From: Actinomycetes bacterium
Lineage (GTDB): Bacteria > Actinomycetota > Actinomycetes > Actinomycetales > Dermatophilaceae
Direction of reading: 5' to 3'
DNA: 64,000 nucleotides
NCBI GenBank assembly: GCA_029778715.1
Contig: JAKOPT010000049.1
Coordinates: 1-64,000 of the forward strand
The first letter of the stretch is position 1; every line of letters starts with the position of its first letter. A program made the translations under genes and the position numbers. Below, piece after piece: positions 1-11,501 of the stretch. Under the pieces are notes generated by a model. The model made no database searches. It was not told the origin of the DNA and saw only the letters and a list, made by a program, of their open reading frames with translations.

Positions 1-170
1 AGGCGCTGCTGCTCCGCTGCCCATGCTTTGAGCGAGGGCCGCTCGACCTCCGCCCGCAGGGTGCGCACCACCAATTCACTGAGGGTGATGTGCTCTTCAC
101 GAGCGCGGGCCCGGATGGCGGCATACAGGTCATCGGGGACGCTTTTCACCTGCAAGATCGCCATATTCAT
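1..170 (-). CDS. Ribbon-helix-helix (FitA/VapB-like) antitoxin, C-terminus beyond window edge
   Basis: Partial gene running off the left edge. Read on the minus strand from ATG at 170 (a second in-frame ATG is at 164), it begins MNMAILQVKSVPDDLYAAI and continues with ARAREEHITLSELV, the pattern of an RHH/Arc-fold DNA-binding antitoxin: a short beta strand followed by two helices. Such proteins neutralise a PIN-type toxin encoded downstream and repress their own promoter. The toxin would lie left of the window and is not visible. The inverted repeat at 167-183 overlaps the start codon, as expected for autoregulation. Family is inferred from the N-terminus only. Confidence 0.6.
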   Translation of the reverse strand, partial: MNMAILQVKSVPDDLYAAIRARAREEHITLSELVVRTLRAEVERPSLKAWAAEQQR

Positions 171-183
171 GATTCTATCATGA
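167..183. promoter_or_regulatory. Inverted repeat TCATGA-N5-TCATGA over the antitoxin start (putative operator)
   Basis: Two TCATGA hexamers, each itself palindromic, are separated by five bases and overlap the antitoxin start codon at 168-170. Placement at the 5' end of an RHH antitoxin gene suggests the autoregulatory operator. Binding is inferred. Confidence 0.4.
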
Positions 184-204
184 GATAAGCATGAACTGCC
201 TTCA

Positions 205-385
205 AGAAATGTGAGAACCGGAGGGCGGGTACCGGATTCTCGGGCCAGGCGCGTCTCTCAGCCAGGTGCAGCGTCGTGGCTGTTCCTGCGAAGTCCGGCA
301 CTCCGGCGCCGAGCAACTTGGGCGCCACGAGCAGGCGCAGTCCGCCAACCAGACCCCTGCACGATCGCACCCCTGCTAGCCTGCC
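205..385 (-). pseudogene. Relic of a RibD_C/dihydrofolate-reductase-family protein
   Basis: The minus-strand reading contains GLVGGLRLLVAPKLLGAGV followed by FAGTATTLHLAERRAW. This matches the usual C-terminal pattern of the RibD_C/DHFR-like fold (LVDELRL-VAPVLLGAG). No N-terminal nucleotide-binding half is present and no proper start is seen, so this is a short decayed fragment. Identification rests on the remembered motif pattern of the family, not on an alignment. Confidence 0.45.
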
Positions 386-517
386 GTTGCCGTGCAGTTG
401 AGTCAGGAGGTGGTACCCGTGAACGTTTCGACGTGGGTGCTCCTGTCAGGGGTCACGGTCGGGCGATAGGTCGTCCGGGAGCGCCGCCGATCAGCAGCAC
501 TCCCGAAAGGCACGACC

Positions 518-1270
518 ATGCACTTCACGTCCCGACAGCGCCTCGACGACATTCTCGTTGAGCGCGAGTTCACTCTCGGCGACTTCTCCGGCACGCTTTG
601 GACGCCCACCTCTACCACCGCCTCGACACCTGCTCCGCTCATCTTGATGGGACAACCCGGCGGATTCAGCCTGCAACGAATGCTTCCCCGCTTGCGAGAT
701 CGGGCCCGAAGTTGGGCAGAGAAGGGACTCGCGGCGGTGGCGATCGAGCAGCCCGGGGCGGGTGATCGTGCCGCTTTGCCGGGCGCAGCGCAGGCACGGA
801 AAGACCTCGTACGGGCGCTGGCCGCAGGGGATCGACCCGGGGAGGCCGTCATTGAGCAACTGATCCTTCCCCTGGTCGATCGGGCGGTCCCGGAGTGGCA
901 GACCACTCTCGACGAGGTGCTCGCCCTTCCCGAGATCGGAGACAAGGTGGCGTTCTCCGGCGGTGTGATGGCCATCGGCGTCCGCCTGGCGGCGGTCGAT
1001 CCGCGGGTTGTGGCCGCCGGCCTGTTCGCGGGAAGTTACGTGCCGCACGCCACCATGAACGAGGCCCGGCGAGTCACCATCCCTCTCCACGTCCTCCTGC
1101 AGTGGGACGACGAGGGCAACGATCGACAGATGGCGTTGGAGTTGTTCGATGCGTTCGGCTCCGCCGAGAAGACGCTCTACGCCAACATGGGAGGCCACAC
1201 CGGCGTTCCCCAGTTCGCGAGCGATGACGCTGCTCGGTTCTTCGTCCGACACCTGTCGCCGAAGCAGTAG
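518..1270 (+). CDS. Alpha/beta hydrolase family protein
   Basis: 250-residue protein, start ATG preceded by GAAAGG. It resembles the dienelactone-hydrolase/prolyl-oligopeptidase-like branch of alpha/beta hydrolases: an early strand PLILMGQPGG (about residues 40-49), a strand AVAIEQPGAGDR, and a C-terminal strand with HVLLQWDDEG and a late His in NMGGHTGVP (about residues 227-235) in the position of a catalytic triad. The canonical GxSxG elbow is not clear: the equivalent stretch reads VAFSGGVMAIG, so the nucleophile may be the Ser of FSGG. Substrate unknown; probably cytoplasmic. It stands alone between relics and has no operon partner. Confidence 0.6.
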   Translation: MHFTSRQRLDDILVEREFTLGDFSGTLWTPTSTTASTPAPLILMGQPGGFSLQRMLPRLRDRARSWAEKGLAAVAIEQPGAGDRAALPGAAQARKDLVRALAAGDRPGEAVIEQLILPLVDRAVPEWQTTLDEVLALPEIGDKVAFSGGVMAIGVRLAAVDPRVVAAGLFAGSYVPHATMNEARRVTIPLHVLLQWDDEGNDRQMALELFDAFGSAEKTLYANMGGHTGVPQFASDDAARFFVRHLSPKQ

Positions 1271-1838
1271 GACGGCGTCCCTGAAGTGCGCGGGACGATT
1301 CGCCAAGGCCCCTTGCGGTTGGAACGCCGGCCAGCCCCATTGGAACCACTTCTCCACGTCCTCCTGCCAGAAAGGGGAGGCACCGCAACATAACCGGCTC
1401 TTCGTACCTGAGGGTGGGGGTCATGGGGGTAGCCACCGCGGATGAGCACCATGCGTAGGCAGTCGTTGTCGCGGTTGCGAAAGCCGCGACGATGGATGGC
1501 AACTCCGAAGTCACCCTCGGCGACGCCGGAGCAATCGTCATCGTGCCAGAGAGGTCGCCCTTCACCCCCGCACGAGCACCTCCACCTCAGGATCAGCCCA
1601 GAATTCTGGTCAGCCCAGGTGCGCTGGATGGCATGCGGACTCTGTCTTTGAGCGCCGCGAAGGCTGACGATCACTACCGGGCGTCCTCGTTGGCTTCATC
1701 GCCCCGTACCGGTCGAGGTCGGCATAGGCAACCTCACCGCGCCGCATGCCCAAGTCCGTCACCCGCAGGGCTGTCCCAGGCCTGAGCCTCGCCACTGGCG
1801 TCCCAATCCTCGAAAGCTGCCTCGTATGCCGGGCGCCG
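1271..1838. other. Gene-poor interval with a transposase remnant
   Basis: About 570 bases between the hydrolase and the lysE-like gene. The only recognisable coding trace is the ISL3 transposase tail listed separately at 1430-1515. The rest shows no consistent reading frame with family motifs on either strand. Confidence 0.5.
1430..1515 (-). pseudogene. ISL3-family transposase C-terminal fragment
   Basis: The minus-strand reading RRGFRNRDNDCLRMVLIRGG is nearly the same as the ISL3 transposase C-terminus in this window near 41870-41940 (RRIARGFRNRDNYRLRMLLIGG). The DNA is also visibly similar. No upstream transposase body is present, so this is a leftover of an old ISL3 insertion or deletion. 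Confidence 0.6.
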
Positions 1839-2477
1839 TCAGGCGGGCTTGGTCCCGGACACCACCGAGTAGGCGCCGAGCCCGATGAGCATGACCCCTC
1901 CGCCTGCCTGCAAACGGGCCTGCCGACGTGGAGACCGGCCGAACCAGCCGCGCGCCGCACTGGCCGCGAGCGCCCAGACGCTGTCGCCGAGGATCGCCAG
2001 GACCGCGAAGATCGCGCCGAGCAGCGCCAGTTGGGGCGCGGGGTCGGCGTGCGGCGAGACGAATTGGGGCAGCAGGGCCCCGAGGAACACGAGCGACTTC
2101 GGATTGGTCAGACCGAGCACGAAACCCACCCGCAGGTCGGCCATCGTGGACCGCGGGGCCGCCGCAACCGCGCTGGCATCCACGTCGTCGTGACTGTGCC
2201 GGATCGCTTGCACCCCGAGCCAGATCAGGTAGAGCCCGCCGCCGACCTTGAGCACGGCCAGCGCCCCTGACACGCTCGCCAGCAACGCCCCGATCCCGAC
2301 AGCCAACGCCAGACCCTGCACGGCCAGACCGACCCCGTTGCCCACGACGGTGAGCAGGGCGCTGCGCCGACCCACCGTCAACGCCCTCCCGATGGTGAAT
2401 AGCACGCTCGGACCCGGCATGGCGATGACCAACAGGGCCACCGGGACAAACGCCAAGAGCCGCGATGGACAAACCAT
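1839..2477 (-). CDS. LysE/RhtB family amino-acid exporter
   Basis: 212-residue integral membrane protein. The first helix carries PVALLVIAMPGPSVLFTIGRAL (residues 12-33), with the MPGPS motif typical of LysE/RhtB translocators. Further hydrophobic segments lie near residues 40-65, 66-90, 120-140 (FVLGLTNPKSLVFLGALLP, the conserved NPK turn), 150-172 and 190-207, giving the usual six segments. Role: export of amino acids or derivatives across the inner membrane; the substrate cannot be read from sequence. It is a single gene next to a toxin-antitoxin pair, with no obvious LysG-type regulator beside it. Confidence 0.85.
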   Translation of the reverse strand: MVCPSRLLAFVPVALLVIAMPGPSVLFTIGRALTVGRRSALLTVVGNGVGLAVQGLALAVGIGALLASVSGALAVLKVGGGLYLIWLGVQAIRHSHDDVDASAVAAAPRSTMADLRVGFVLGLTNPKSLVFLGALLPQFVSPHADPAPQLALLGAIFAVLAILGDSVWALAASAARGWFGRSPRRQARLQAGGGVMLIGLGAYSVVSGTKPA

Positions 2478-2617
2478 GGCCTGAGACTAGCGAGGGCATC
2501 CTGCGCCTTGGCCGCTCCTGTCCCGTGCGGGTCCCTCGGCGGACAGCCGCCCGTAGGAAGAGCTGCGCGACCCCTCCGGGCCGTACCAAATGTACAAATC
2601 AGCCATCAACTGCGACC

Positions 2618-2890
2618 ATGAATGGCATGTCCCAAGTGACCGTCAGCGATGCCAGGGCTCGATTCGCGGAGGTCATAGATCAAGCCCGAGTCCAGCACGA
2701 CCCGGTCTACCTCACCCGCCACGGCCGCCGTGTAGCAGCAGTGATCGACGCCAGCGACCTGGATCGACTCATCGAGGCCGCCGAGGACCTTGCCGATCTC
2801 GCGGCGGCCCGGGCGGCCCGCCAAGAACTCGCCGCGGGTGCCGCCACGATCCCCTGGGACGAAGTCAAGGCATCCCTGGGCTTGACGTGA
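2618..2890 (+). CDS. Phd/YefM family antitoxin
   Basis: 90-residue protein. From ATG at 2618 it reads MNGMSQVTVSDARARFAEVI; a second ATG lies at 2627. The N-terminal fold SQVTVSDARARFAEVIDQA followed by DPVYLTRHGRRVAAVID (about residues 27-43) is the Phd/YefM pattern: DNA-binding N-terminus with an acidic, disordered toxin-binding C-terminus. Its TGA overlaps the GTG of the RelE-like toxin, which fixes the pair as one operon. It presumably binds and neutralises the toxin and represses the operon. Confidence 0.85.
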   Translation: MNGMSQVTVSDARARFAEVIDQARVQHDPVYLTRHGRRVAAVIDASDLDRLIEAAEDLADLAAARAARQELAAGAATIPWDEVKASLGLT

Positions 2891-3150
2891 CCTATCGCGT
2901 CGAGTTCGCGCCCCACGCGGCCCGTCAGGTGCGCAAACTCGACCCTCGTGCGCGGCGCCGCGTGCAGGCGGTCATTGAACTCCTGGCCGACCAGCCCCGC
3001 CCGCCCGGTGCCACGATGCTCACCGGCGCGCACGGGTTGTGGCGCGTGCGCACGGGCGACTACCGGGTCATCTACGAGATCAACGACGGAGTACTGGTCG
3101 TCCTCGTGGTCGCCGTCGGACACCGCCGCGACATTTACGACCGTCACTGA
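2887..3150 (+). CDS. RelE/ParE superfamily toxin
   Basis: 87 residues from GTG at 2887, overlapping the antitoxin stop by four bases. The sequence VTYRVEFAPHAARQVRKLD, then ALW-like GLWRVRTGDYRVIYEI (about residues 52-67) and a closing VGHRRDIYDR is the RelE fold, with the conserved R-x-G-x-YR and the C-terminal H-R-x-x-x-Y. Members usually cleave ribosome-bound mRNA. It ends about 40 bases from the convergent bluB-cobT gene, so this is a compact module placed at the edge of the B12 cluster. Confidence 0.85.
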   Translation: MTYRVEFAPHAARQVRKLDPRARRRVQAVIELLADQPRPPGATMLTGAHGLWRVRTGDYRVIYEINDGVLVVLVVAVGHRRDIYDRH

Positions 3151-3189
3151 TCCGGCGAAATCGCATCCCACGGCCACCGTGCCCGGCAG

Positions 3190-4973
3190 CTATCGGGTGC
3201 GGGCGACGGTGCGGCGCATCGACAGGCCCTGCAACAGCAACGACGCCGCCAAAGCGGCCCCGACGCCCTCACCGGCGCGCAGCCGCAGCGACAGCAACGG
3301 CTCCAGGCCCAGTTCGCGCAGCACGATCGCATGGGCCCGCTCTCGCGACACTTGCCCGGCAATGAGGTGCGACTGCACCGCCGGCTCGATCATCGTCGCG
3401 AGCAGCCCCGGCAGCGACCCGCACAACCCGTCGAGCACAACCGGCGCGCCCGCGCCCACGGCGCCCAGGACCACCCCGGTGAGCAGGCACAACTCGGCAC
3501 CGCCGACGCCGCGCAACGCCATCAGGGCCCGCTCCCCCGGCGAGCCCGCCGCGTCGACCGCCGGCCGCACACGGGCCACCGCTGCCTCGACGACGGCGAG
3601 TTTGCGCTCCAGGATCGCGCTGTCCGATCCCGCGCCCAAGCCCACGGCCTCCTGCGGCGTGGCACCCGTGAGCGCCGCCACCAGCGCCGCCGCGACCGTC
3701 GTGTTGCCGACGCCGACCTCGCCGAGCGCGACCAGCCCGCGGCGGGCCGCCGCCGCGCCGATCTCTCGACCGCGCCCCATCAGCAGATCGACGTCGTATG
3801 CCGTGAGCGCATCCCCCGTCGCCAAGTCCCCTCGGGCATCGCGCGGGCGCGCCATCGTCGCCCCCGCGACCGGGCCCCCGTCCACCCCGGCGTCGACGAC
3901 GACCAACCCCAACCCGGCACCAGTCGCCGACGAAGCCCCCATCGACGTCCCCGCGACGGCCGCCTCGGTGACATCCCGCGTCACATGCACCGGGTAGGCC
4001 GACACCCCCAGCGCCGTCACCGGATGATCGGCCGCCGCCAACACCAAGGTGCCGCCCGACACCTCGCCGCCCCCCAGGGCCTCGATCCGCGACAACGCCC
4101 GGTCGAGCACCCCCAACGACTCGGGAGGCGACAACAACTCGTCGGCAGCATCGGTCGCTCCCGCGAGCGCCGCCGGAGCCGGCCCCCGCAAGTGCGACGT
4201 CGGCGCCGCCGGTTCGTCCGCACCGGCGGGCCAGCGCTCGGCCAAGACCACGTCCGCGAGCGGCATACGGGAAGACCAGGCGGCCCGCTCCAGGCCCGGT
4301 GCCGGCGGGCGCTCGTCCGGCCACCCCAGGCACAACCAGCCCAACGTCACCACGCCCTCGGGCAGGTGCAGCAACTCCCCCAACTCGGCCGGGTCGAAGA
4401 GCGTCACCCAGCCCATCCCCACCCCGTGTGCCCGGGCGGTCAGCCACATGTTCTCGATGGCGCACGCGCACGACCACAAATCGGCGTCCGGGAACGTCGC
4501 CCGCCCCAGCACCCCCAGCGCGGGGGTGCGCCGGTCGCAGGCGACGACGATCCCGATCGGTGCCTCCCGCAGCCCCTCCAACTTCAAGTCCAGGAGCCGG
4601 TTCGCCCGATCCGAGGTCAAATGCTCGGCCTGCGCCAACCGGGCTCGGTCGGCCAACCGCGCCGCCTGATCGCGGGTGGCCTGCGAGCGCACGACGATGA
4701 ACCGCCACGGTTGGCTGTGCCCGACACTGGGACCGGCATGCCCGGCGGCGAGCACCGCGTCGACCACCTCATCGGGCACCGGCTCGGGCCGGTAGCGGCG
4801 GATGTCCCGGCGACCCGCCACGACCTGCGCCAACGCTTCCGTCACCGCCTCCCCCATGGCCCACCCGTCGGGGTCCTCCCGGCGCTCGCGGGCGCTGGTG
4901 GTATCCCCGATCAGCGGCACCGGGCGCGGGTAGCGACCCGACTCCGGGGCTGACGACGGCTGCGACGGCATAC

Positions 4974-4977
<4 letters not shown>
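3190..4977 (-). CDS. bluB-cobT: BluB-CobT fusion: DMB synthase plus nicotinate-nucleotide:DMB phosphoribosyltransferase
   Basis: 595-residue two-domain enzyme. Residues about 45-260 are a nitroreductase-fold BluB (RRDIRRYRPEPVPDE, AGPSVGHSQPWRFIVV, WLTARAHGVGMGWVTLF), which turns FMNH2 into 5,6-dimethylbenzimidazole. Residues about 285-590 are CobT, which makes alpha-ribazole phosphate from DMB and nicotinate mononucleotide: EVGVGNTTVAAALVAAL, GLGAGSDSAILERK, VLDGLCGSLPGLLA and, near the C-terminus, LRLRAGEGVGAALA holding the likely catalytic Glu. The fusion links lower-ligand synthesis to activation. Its ATG overlaps the cobN stop (ATGA at 4974-4977), so both share the riboswitch-controlled transcript. 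Confidence 0.93.
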
Positions 4978-8672
<3,695 letters not shown>

Positions 8673-8754
8673 CGTCGGCACTCCTTCACCGGGGTCCGCG
8701 CCCCGGGCGTTCGCGGGAGCCGAGCCCGGCGGCATACCGGGCCTGGCGGGCCGG

Positions 8755-8875
8755 TCGCGTTCCTGACTCCCCGCCAGGCCTCGGCGTCGCCGGGCCCGCG
8801 GGTCACAGTGGCGGGACCGTCTCGGATTTGCACCGGGTTCCGCGAGCCTGCACCGCGAGCCAGGATATCCGGCCT
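8755..8875 (-). promoter_or_regulatory. Cobalamin riboswitch upstream of cobN
   Basis: On the minus strand the leader shows the conserved core GGAACCCGGTGCAAATCC, then GACGGTCCCGCCACTGTGA (8803-8841), followed by the B12-box-like GCCTGGCGGGGAGTCAGGAA near 8761-8779. These are the AdoCbl-riboswitch signatures. It lies about 85 bases before the cobN start and should repress cobN and bluB-cobT when B12 is plentiful. End points are approximate. Confidence 0.9.
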
Positions 8876-8928
8876 TCCCGCTCCCTCCGCCGAGGGCGTG
8901 GGGTGGTGGGTGACCTACCCCGTTGGAG

Positions 8929-9360
8929 TTACCTGGCCGGCGGTCGGGTGGGCCGCACCGGGTCGTCGGTGACGGGGTCGACGGTGGCTAGTCCAAGGTG
9001 GCGGGCGGTCGTGGCCATGGTGACGTCGTGAGTACAGATGACGATGTCGTCGATCCCGCTACGCAAGGCCGAGGCCAGATGGATGGCATCGAGAGTCTTG
9101 ACGTGCGGCACGATCGCTTCCGCCTCCTGCAGCACCGCGTGATCGAGGGGCACCACGGCGACGTAGTCGAGGACAACCTCACGCCGCTCCAATGGCAGGC
9201 CGAGGCGCCGAAGCGCCCGCGTCATCTCGGTGCGGAGCAGCCGCGACGAGAGCACCGGCTCGGCAGCGCGGGTGACCTGTTCGAACCAGTGAGCCGCCGC
9301 CGGAGAATGACCGAGAACGATCCGCAACGCCACCGAAGAGTCGAGATAGGAAGCCGTCAC
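8929..9360 (-). CDS. vapC: VapC-type PIN-domain ribonuclease toxin
   Basis: 143 residues beginning MTASYLDSSVALRIVLGHSP. PIN acidic residues are visible: Asp7 (YLDSS), Glu near 45 (RTEMTRAL), Asp near 92 (TLDAIHLASAL) and Asp in ICTHDVTMA near 110. VapC proteins are Mg-dependent endoribonucleases, often cutting tRNA or rRNA. Its ATG overlaps the upstream antitoxin stop (9357-9360). The C-terminal tail is Pro/Arg-rich and runs towards the cobN leader. Confidence 0.9.
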   Translation of the reverse strand: MTASYLDSSVALRIVLGHSPAAAHWFEQVTRAAEPVLSSRLLRTEMTRALRRLGLPLERREVVLDYVAVVPLDHAVLQEAEAIVPHVKTLDAIHLASALRSGIDDIVICTHDVTMATTARHLGLATVDPVTDDPVRPTRPPAR

Positions 9361-9608
9361 CAGTCACCCTTGAGATCGTCGAGGAATTCGTCCATCTGCA
9401 TTCCGTTGGGCAATTCGACCCGAGTCAACGACGAGGTATCTGCTGGCCCGGTGCGCCTGGCTGGGATGACCGCGGCCGACGAAACGACCGGGACGATGTG
9501 GGCAATCTCGCGATGGTGCCGGGTCACGCGGTAACTCTCACCGGCTTCGACCTCGTCGAGCATCCGCGTGGGGTTCTGACGGAGTTCGCCGACGGAGATG
9601 GACTTCAT
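9357..9608 (-). CDS. Phd/YefM-type antitoxin of a VapBC pair
   Basis: 83 residues. MKSISVGELRQNPTRMLDEV followed by GESYRVTRHHREIAHIVPV is the Phd/YefM N-terminal fold common in actinobacterial VapB partners. The C-terminal part MQMDEFLDDLKGDW is the likely toxin-binding tail. It overlaps vapC by four bases and is transcribed away from cobG; the shared 80-base gap carries a palindrome that is probably its operator. Confidence 0.85.
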   Translation of the reverse strand: MKSISVGELRQNPTRMLDEVEAGESYRVTRHHREIAHIVPVVSSAAVIPARRTGPADTSSLTRVELPNGMQMDEFLDDLKGDW

Positions 9609-9629
9609 GGAACGAGCCTACGGAGATTT

Positions 9630-9651
9630 GTCTACTCATGTCTAGATAGAC
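9630..9651. promoter_or_regulatory. GTCTA-type palindrome between vapB and cobG (putative VapBC operator)
   Basis: GTCTAgaTAGAC at 9640-9651 is a perfect inverted repeat, and an additional GTCTA half-site starts at 9630. It sits 22 to 43 bases before the antitoxin ATG and 40 bases before the cobG GTG. Autoregulation by the VapBC complex is the likely role; it could also touch cobG expression. No riboswitch is seen in this gap. Confidence 0.45.
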
Positions 9652-9690
9652 TGGTGTGAGAGGGGAAGGCCGCGGCATACGCTTGGTGGC

Positions 9691-10770
9691 GTGACTGAAC
9701 GCGACGGAGCCGACCGCTGTCCCGGGGTGCTACGCCCCTTCATCGCCGACGACGGGGCCATCATCAGGGTCCGCGTCCCCGGCGGCCGGATGTCGGTGGC
9801 CACCCTCGCCGCGCTGTCGGCGGTCGCCGCCGAGTTCGGCGCCCCCCTGCTCCAACTGACCAGTCGCGGCAACATCCAACTGCGCGCCCTGCCCGACCCG
9901 CTGCCGAGCACCCTTGTCGACAAGATCGCCGCTCTCGGCCTGCTCCCCAGCCCCACTCATGAGCGGGTCCGCAACATCCTCGCCGCGCCCCTTGCCCCGC
10001 ACCTCGCGCCGCTCGTCGCCGAACTCGACGCCGCCCTCGTCGCTGCTCCCGACCTTTCGGCCCTGCCCGGCCGGTTCCTCTGGGCGATCAGCGACGCCAC
10101 CGGAGCCGTCCTCACCCAGCCGTGGGATGTGGCCTACCAAGACCTCGGGGACGACCACGGGCGGGTGCTCGTCGGCGGCTACGCCCTCGACGTGAGCCGC
10201 GCCGACGCCGTGCCCACCCTCCTCGAGCGCGCCCGGCTCTTCCTCGCCCACCGCGGGGGTGAGCGCGCCTGGAACGTCAGAGATCTGCCCGCCGACTCGC
10301 CGGTGTTCGCCGGCATGACCCCGTATGCCGTGTCGGCCGCTCCCCCGTTGCGCCCTGGCCCCGTCGGCGCCGACCTCGTCGTCGGCGTGCCGCTGGGGAT
10401 GCTGCGCACCGCCCAGGTGGCCGCGCTCGCCTCCGCCAGTGACGAGGTCGTCGTCACCCCTTGGCGCTCGGTCGTCGTACCCGGCGGGGCCTATCTCGCT
10501 CCGATGCTGCGCGGGCTCGGGCTGGCCGTCGACCCCGATTCCCCATGGGCGCGGGTATCAGCCTGTGTCGGAGCGCCGTTCTGCCGGCGCACCACGACCC
10601 GCACGCTCGACCTGGCGACCGCCGCGACCAAGTCGCTCGCCGGTCCGGGTCCGCTCGTCCACGTCGTGGGCTGCGACCGGCGCTGTGGCGAACCGTCGAC
10701 CGAGCACGTGAGCGTCGTCGAGCCCTCCTCGGTCGATCAGGTCCTGGCCGCCGCGGGAGTGTCGGCATGA
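9691..10770 (+). CDS. cobG: Precorrin-3B synthase CobG
   Basis: 359 residues from GTG at 9691. The protein resembles half of a ferredoxin-dependent sulfite/nitrite reductase: N-terminal ferredoxin-like part (PLLQLTSRGNIQLRALPDPL, about residues 53-72), then ACVGAPFCRR (about 290) and VGCDRRCGEP (about 326), whose four Cys would hold a 4Fe-4S cluster. CobG uses O2 to hydroxylate precorrin-3A at C20 and form the gamma-lactone, which marks the oxygen-dependent B12 route. It overlaps cobH by ATGA. Confidence 0.9.
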   Translation: MTERDGADRCPGVLRPFIADDGAIIRVRVPGGRMSVATLAALSAVAAEFGAPLLQLTSRGNIQLRALPDPLPSTLVDKIAALGLLPSPTHERVRNILAAPLAPHLAPLVAELDAALVAAPDLSALPGRFLWAISDATGAVLTQPWDVAYQDLGDDHGRVLVGGYALDVSRADAVPTLLERARLFLAHRGGERAWNVRDLPADSPVFAGMTPYAVSAAPPLRPGPVGADLVVGVPLGMLRTAQVAALASASDEVVVTPWRSVVVPGGAYLAPMLRGLGLAVDPDSPWARVSACVGAPFCRRTTTRTLDLATAATKSLAGPGPLVHVVGCDRRCGEPSTEHVSVVEPSSVDQVLAAAGVSA

Positions 10771-11501
10771 GCGGGGCTGTTGCCAACGGCATACCGGAGC
10801 CGGACGGCGCGGGCCAGGCCGGGGCGGACGGCCCCGGGATGCGCCCACCGACGCGCCGCTACGACTACGTGACCGACGGGCAGGAGATCTACCGCCGCTC
10901 GTTCGCGATGATCCGCGAGCGCGCCGACCTCTCCGGGTTGCCCGCCGACCTCGAGGTCGTCGCCACCCGGCTCATCCACGCCGCCGGCGACACCGACATC
11001 GTGTCCCGCATCGCCGCCTCACCCGACGTGGTCGAGGCGGCCCGGGAGGCGTTGGCGGGCGGGGCGCCGATCTTCACCGACTCGGTCATGCTCGCCTCGG
11101 GGATCACCCGGCGGCGGCTGCCCGGCGACAACGAGATCGTCTGCACCCTGCGCGACCCGCGGGTGCCGGGGCTGGCGGCGGCGTGGGGCACGACCCGGGC
11201 CGCGGCGGCCGTCTCGCTGTGGGGCCCGCGCCTCGACGGCGCCGTCGTCGCCATTGGCAACGCCCCGACCGCCTTGTTCCACCTCCTCGAGGTCGTTCTC
11301 GACGGCGGGCCAAGGCCCGCGGCCATCGTCGGTATGCCGGTCGGTTTCGTCGGCTCGGCCGAGTCCAAGGAGGCCTTGGCGGGGCACCGGTTGGCGGATG
11401 GCTCACAGGTCCCCTGGATCACCGTCCACGGGCATCGCGGCGGGTCGGCAATGGCCGCCTCGACCGTCAACGCGTTGGCGACCGCCTCGGAACTGGCATG
11501 A
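10767..11501 (+). CDS. cobH: Precorrin-8X methylmutase CobH
   Basis: 244 residues. The CobH/CbiC core starts near residue 30 (RRYDYVTDGQEIYRRSFAMI), followed by VVATRLIHAAGDTDIV with the catalytic His near residue 70, then GAPIFTDSVMLASGI, VAIGNAPTALFHLLE and IVGMPVGFVGSAESK. It moves the C11 methyl to C12, giving hydrogenobyrinate. The first 28 residues are a Gly/Pro-rich extension. Start and stop overlap both neighbours by four bases, so cobG-cobH-cobIJ form one translationally coupled operon. Confidence 0.93.
   Translation: MSGAVANGIPEPDGAGQAGADGPGMRPPTRRYDYVTDGQEIYRRSFAMIRERADLSGLPADLEVVATRLIHAAGDTDIVSRIAASPDVVEAAREALAGGAPIFTDSVMLASGITRRRLPGDNEIVCTLRDPRVPGLAAAWGTTRAAAAVSLWGPRLDGAVVAIGNAPTALFHLLEVVLDGGPRPAAIVGMPVGFVGSAESKEALAGHRLADGSQVPWITVHGHRGGSAMAASTVNALATASELA

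Noticed and set aside
395-450. T-box-like AGGTGGTACCCGTG element before the hydrolase gene
   Set aside because: It resembles the conserved T-box bulge, but no specifier stem was found upstream and the downstream gene is not linked to amino-acid supply.
403-453. A 16-codon leader peptide starting GTG after AGGAGGTGG
   Set aside because: Good ribosome-binding site but no runs of regulatory codons, and it overlaps the T-box-like sequence; nothing supports attenuation.
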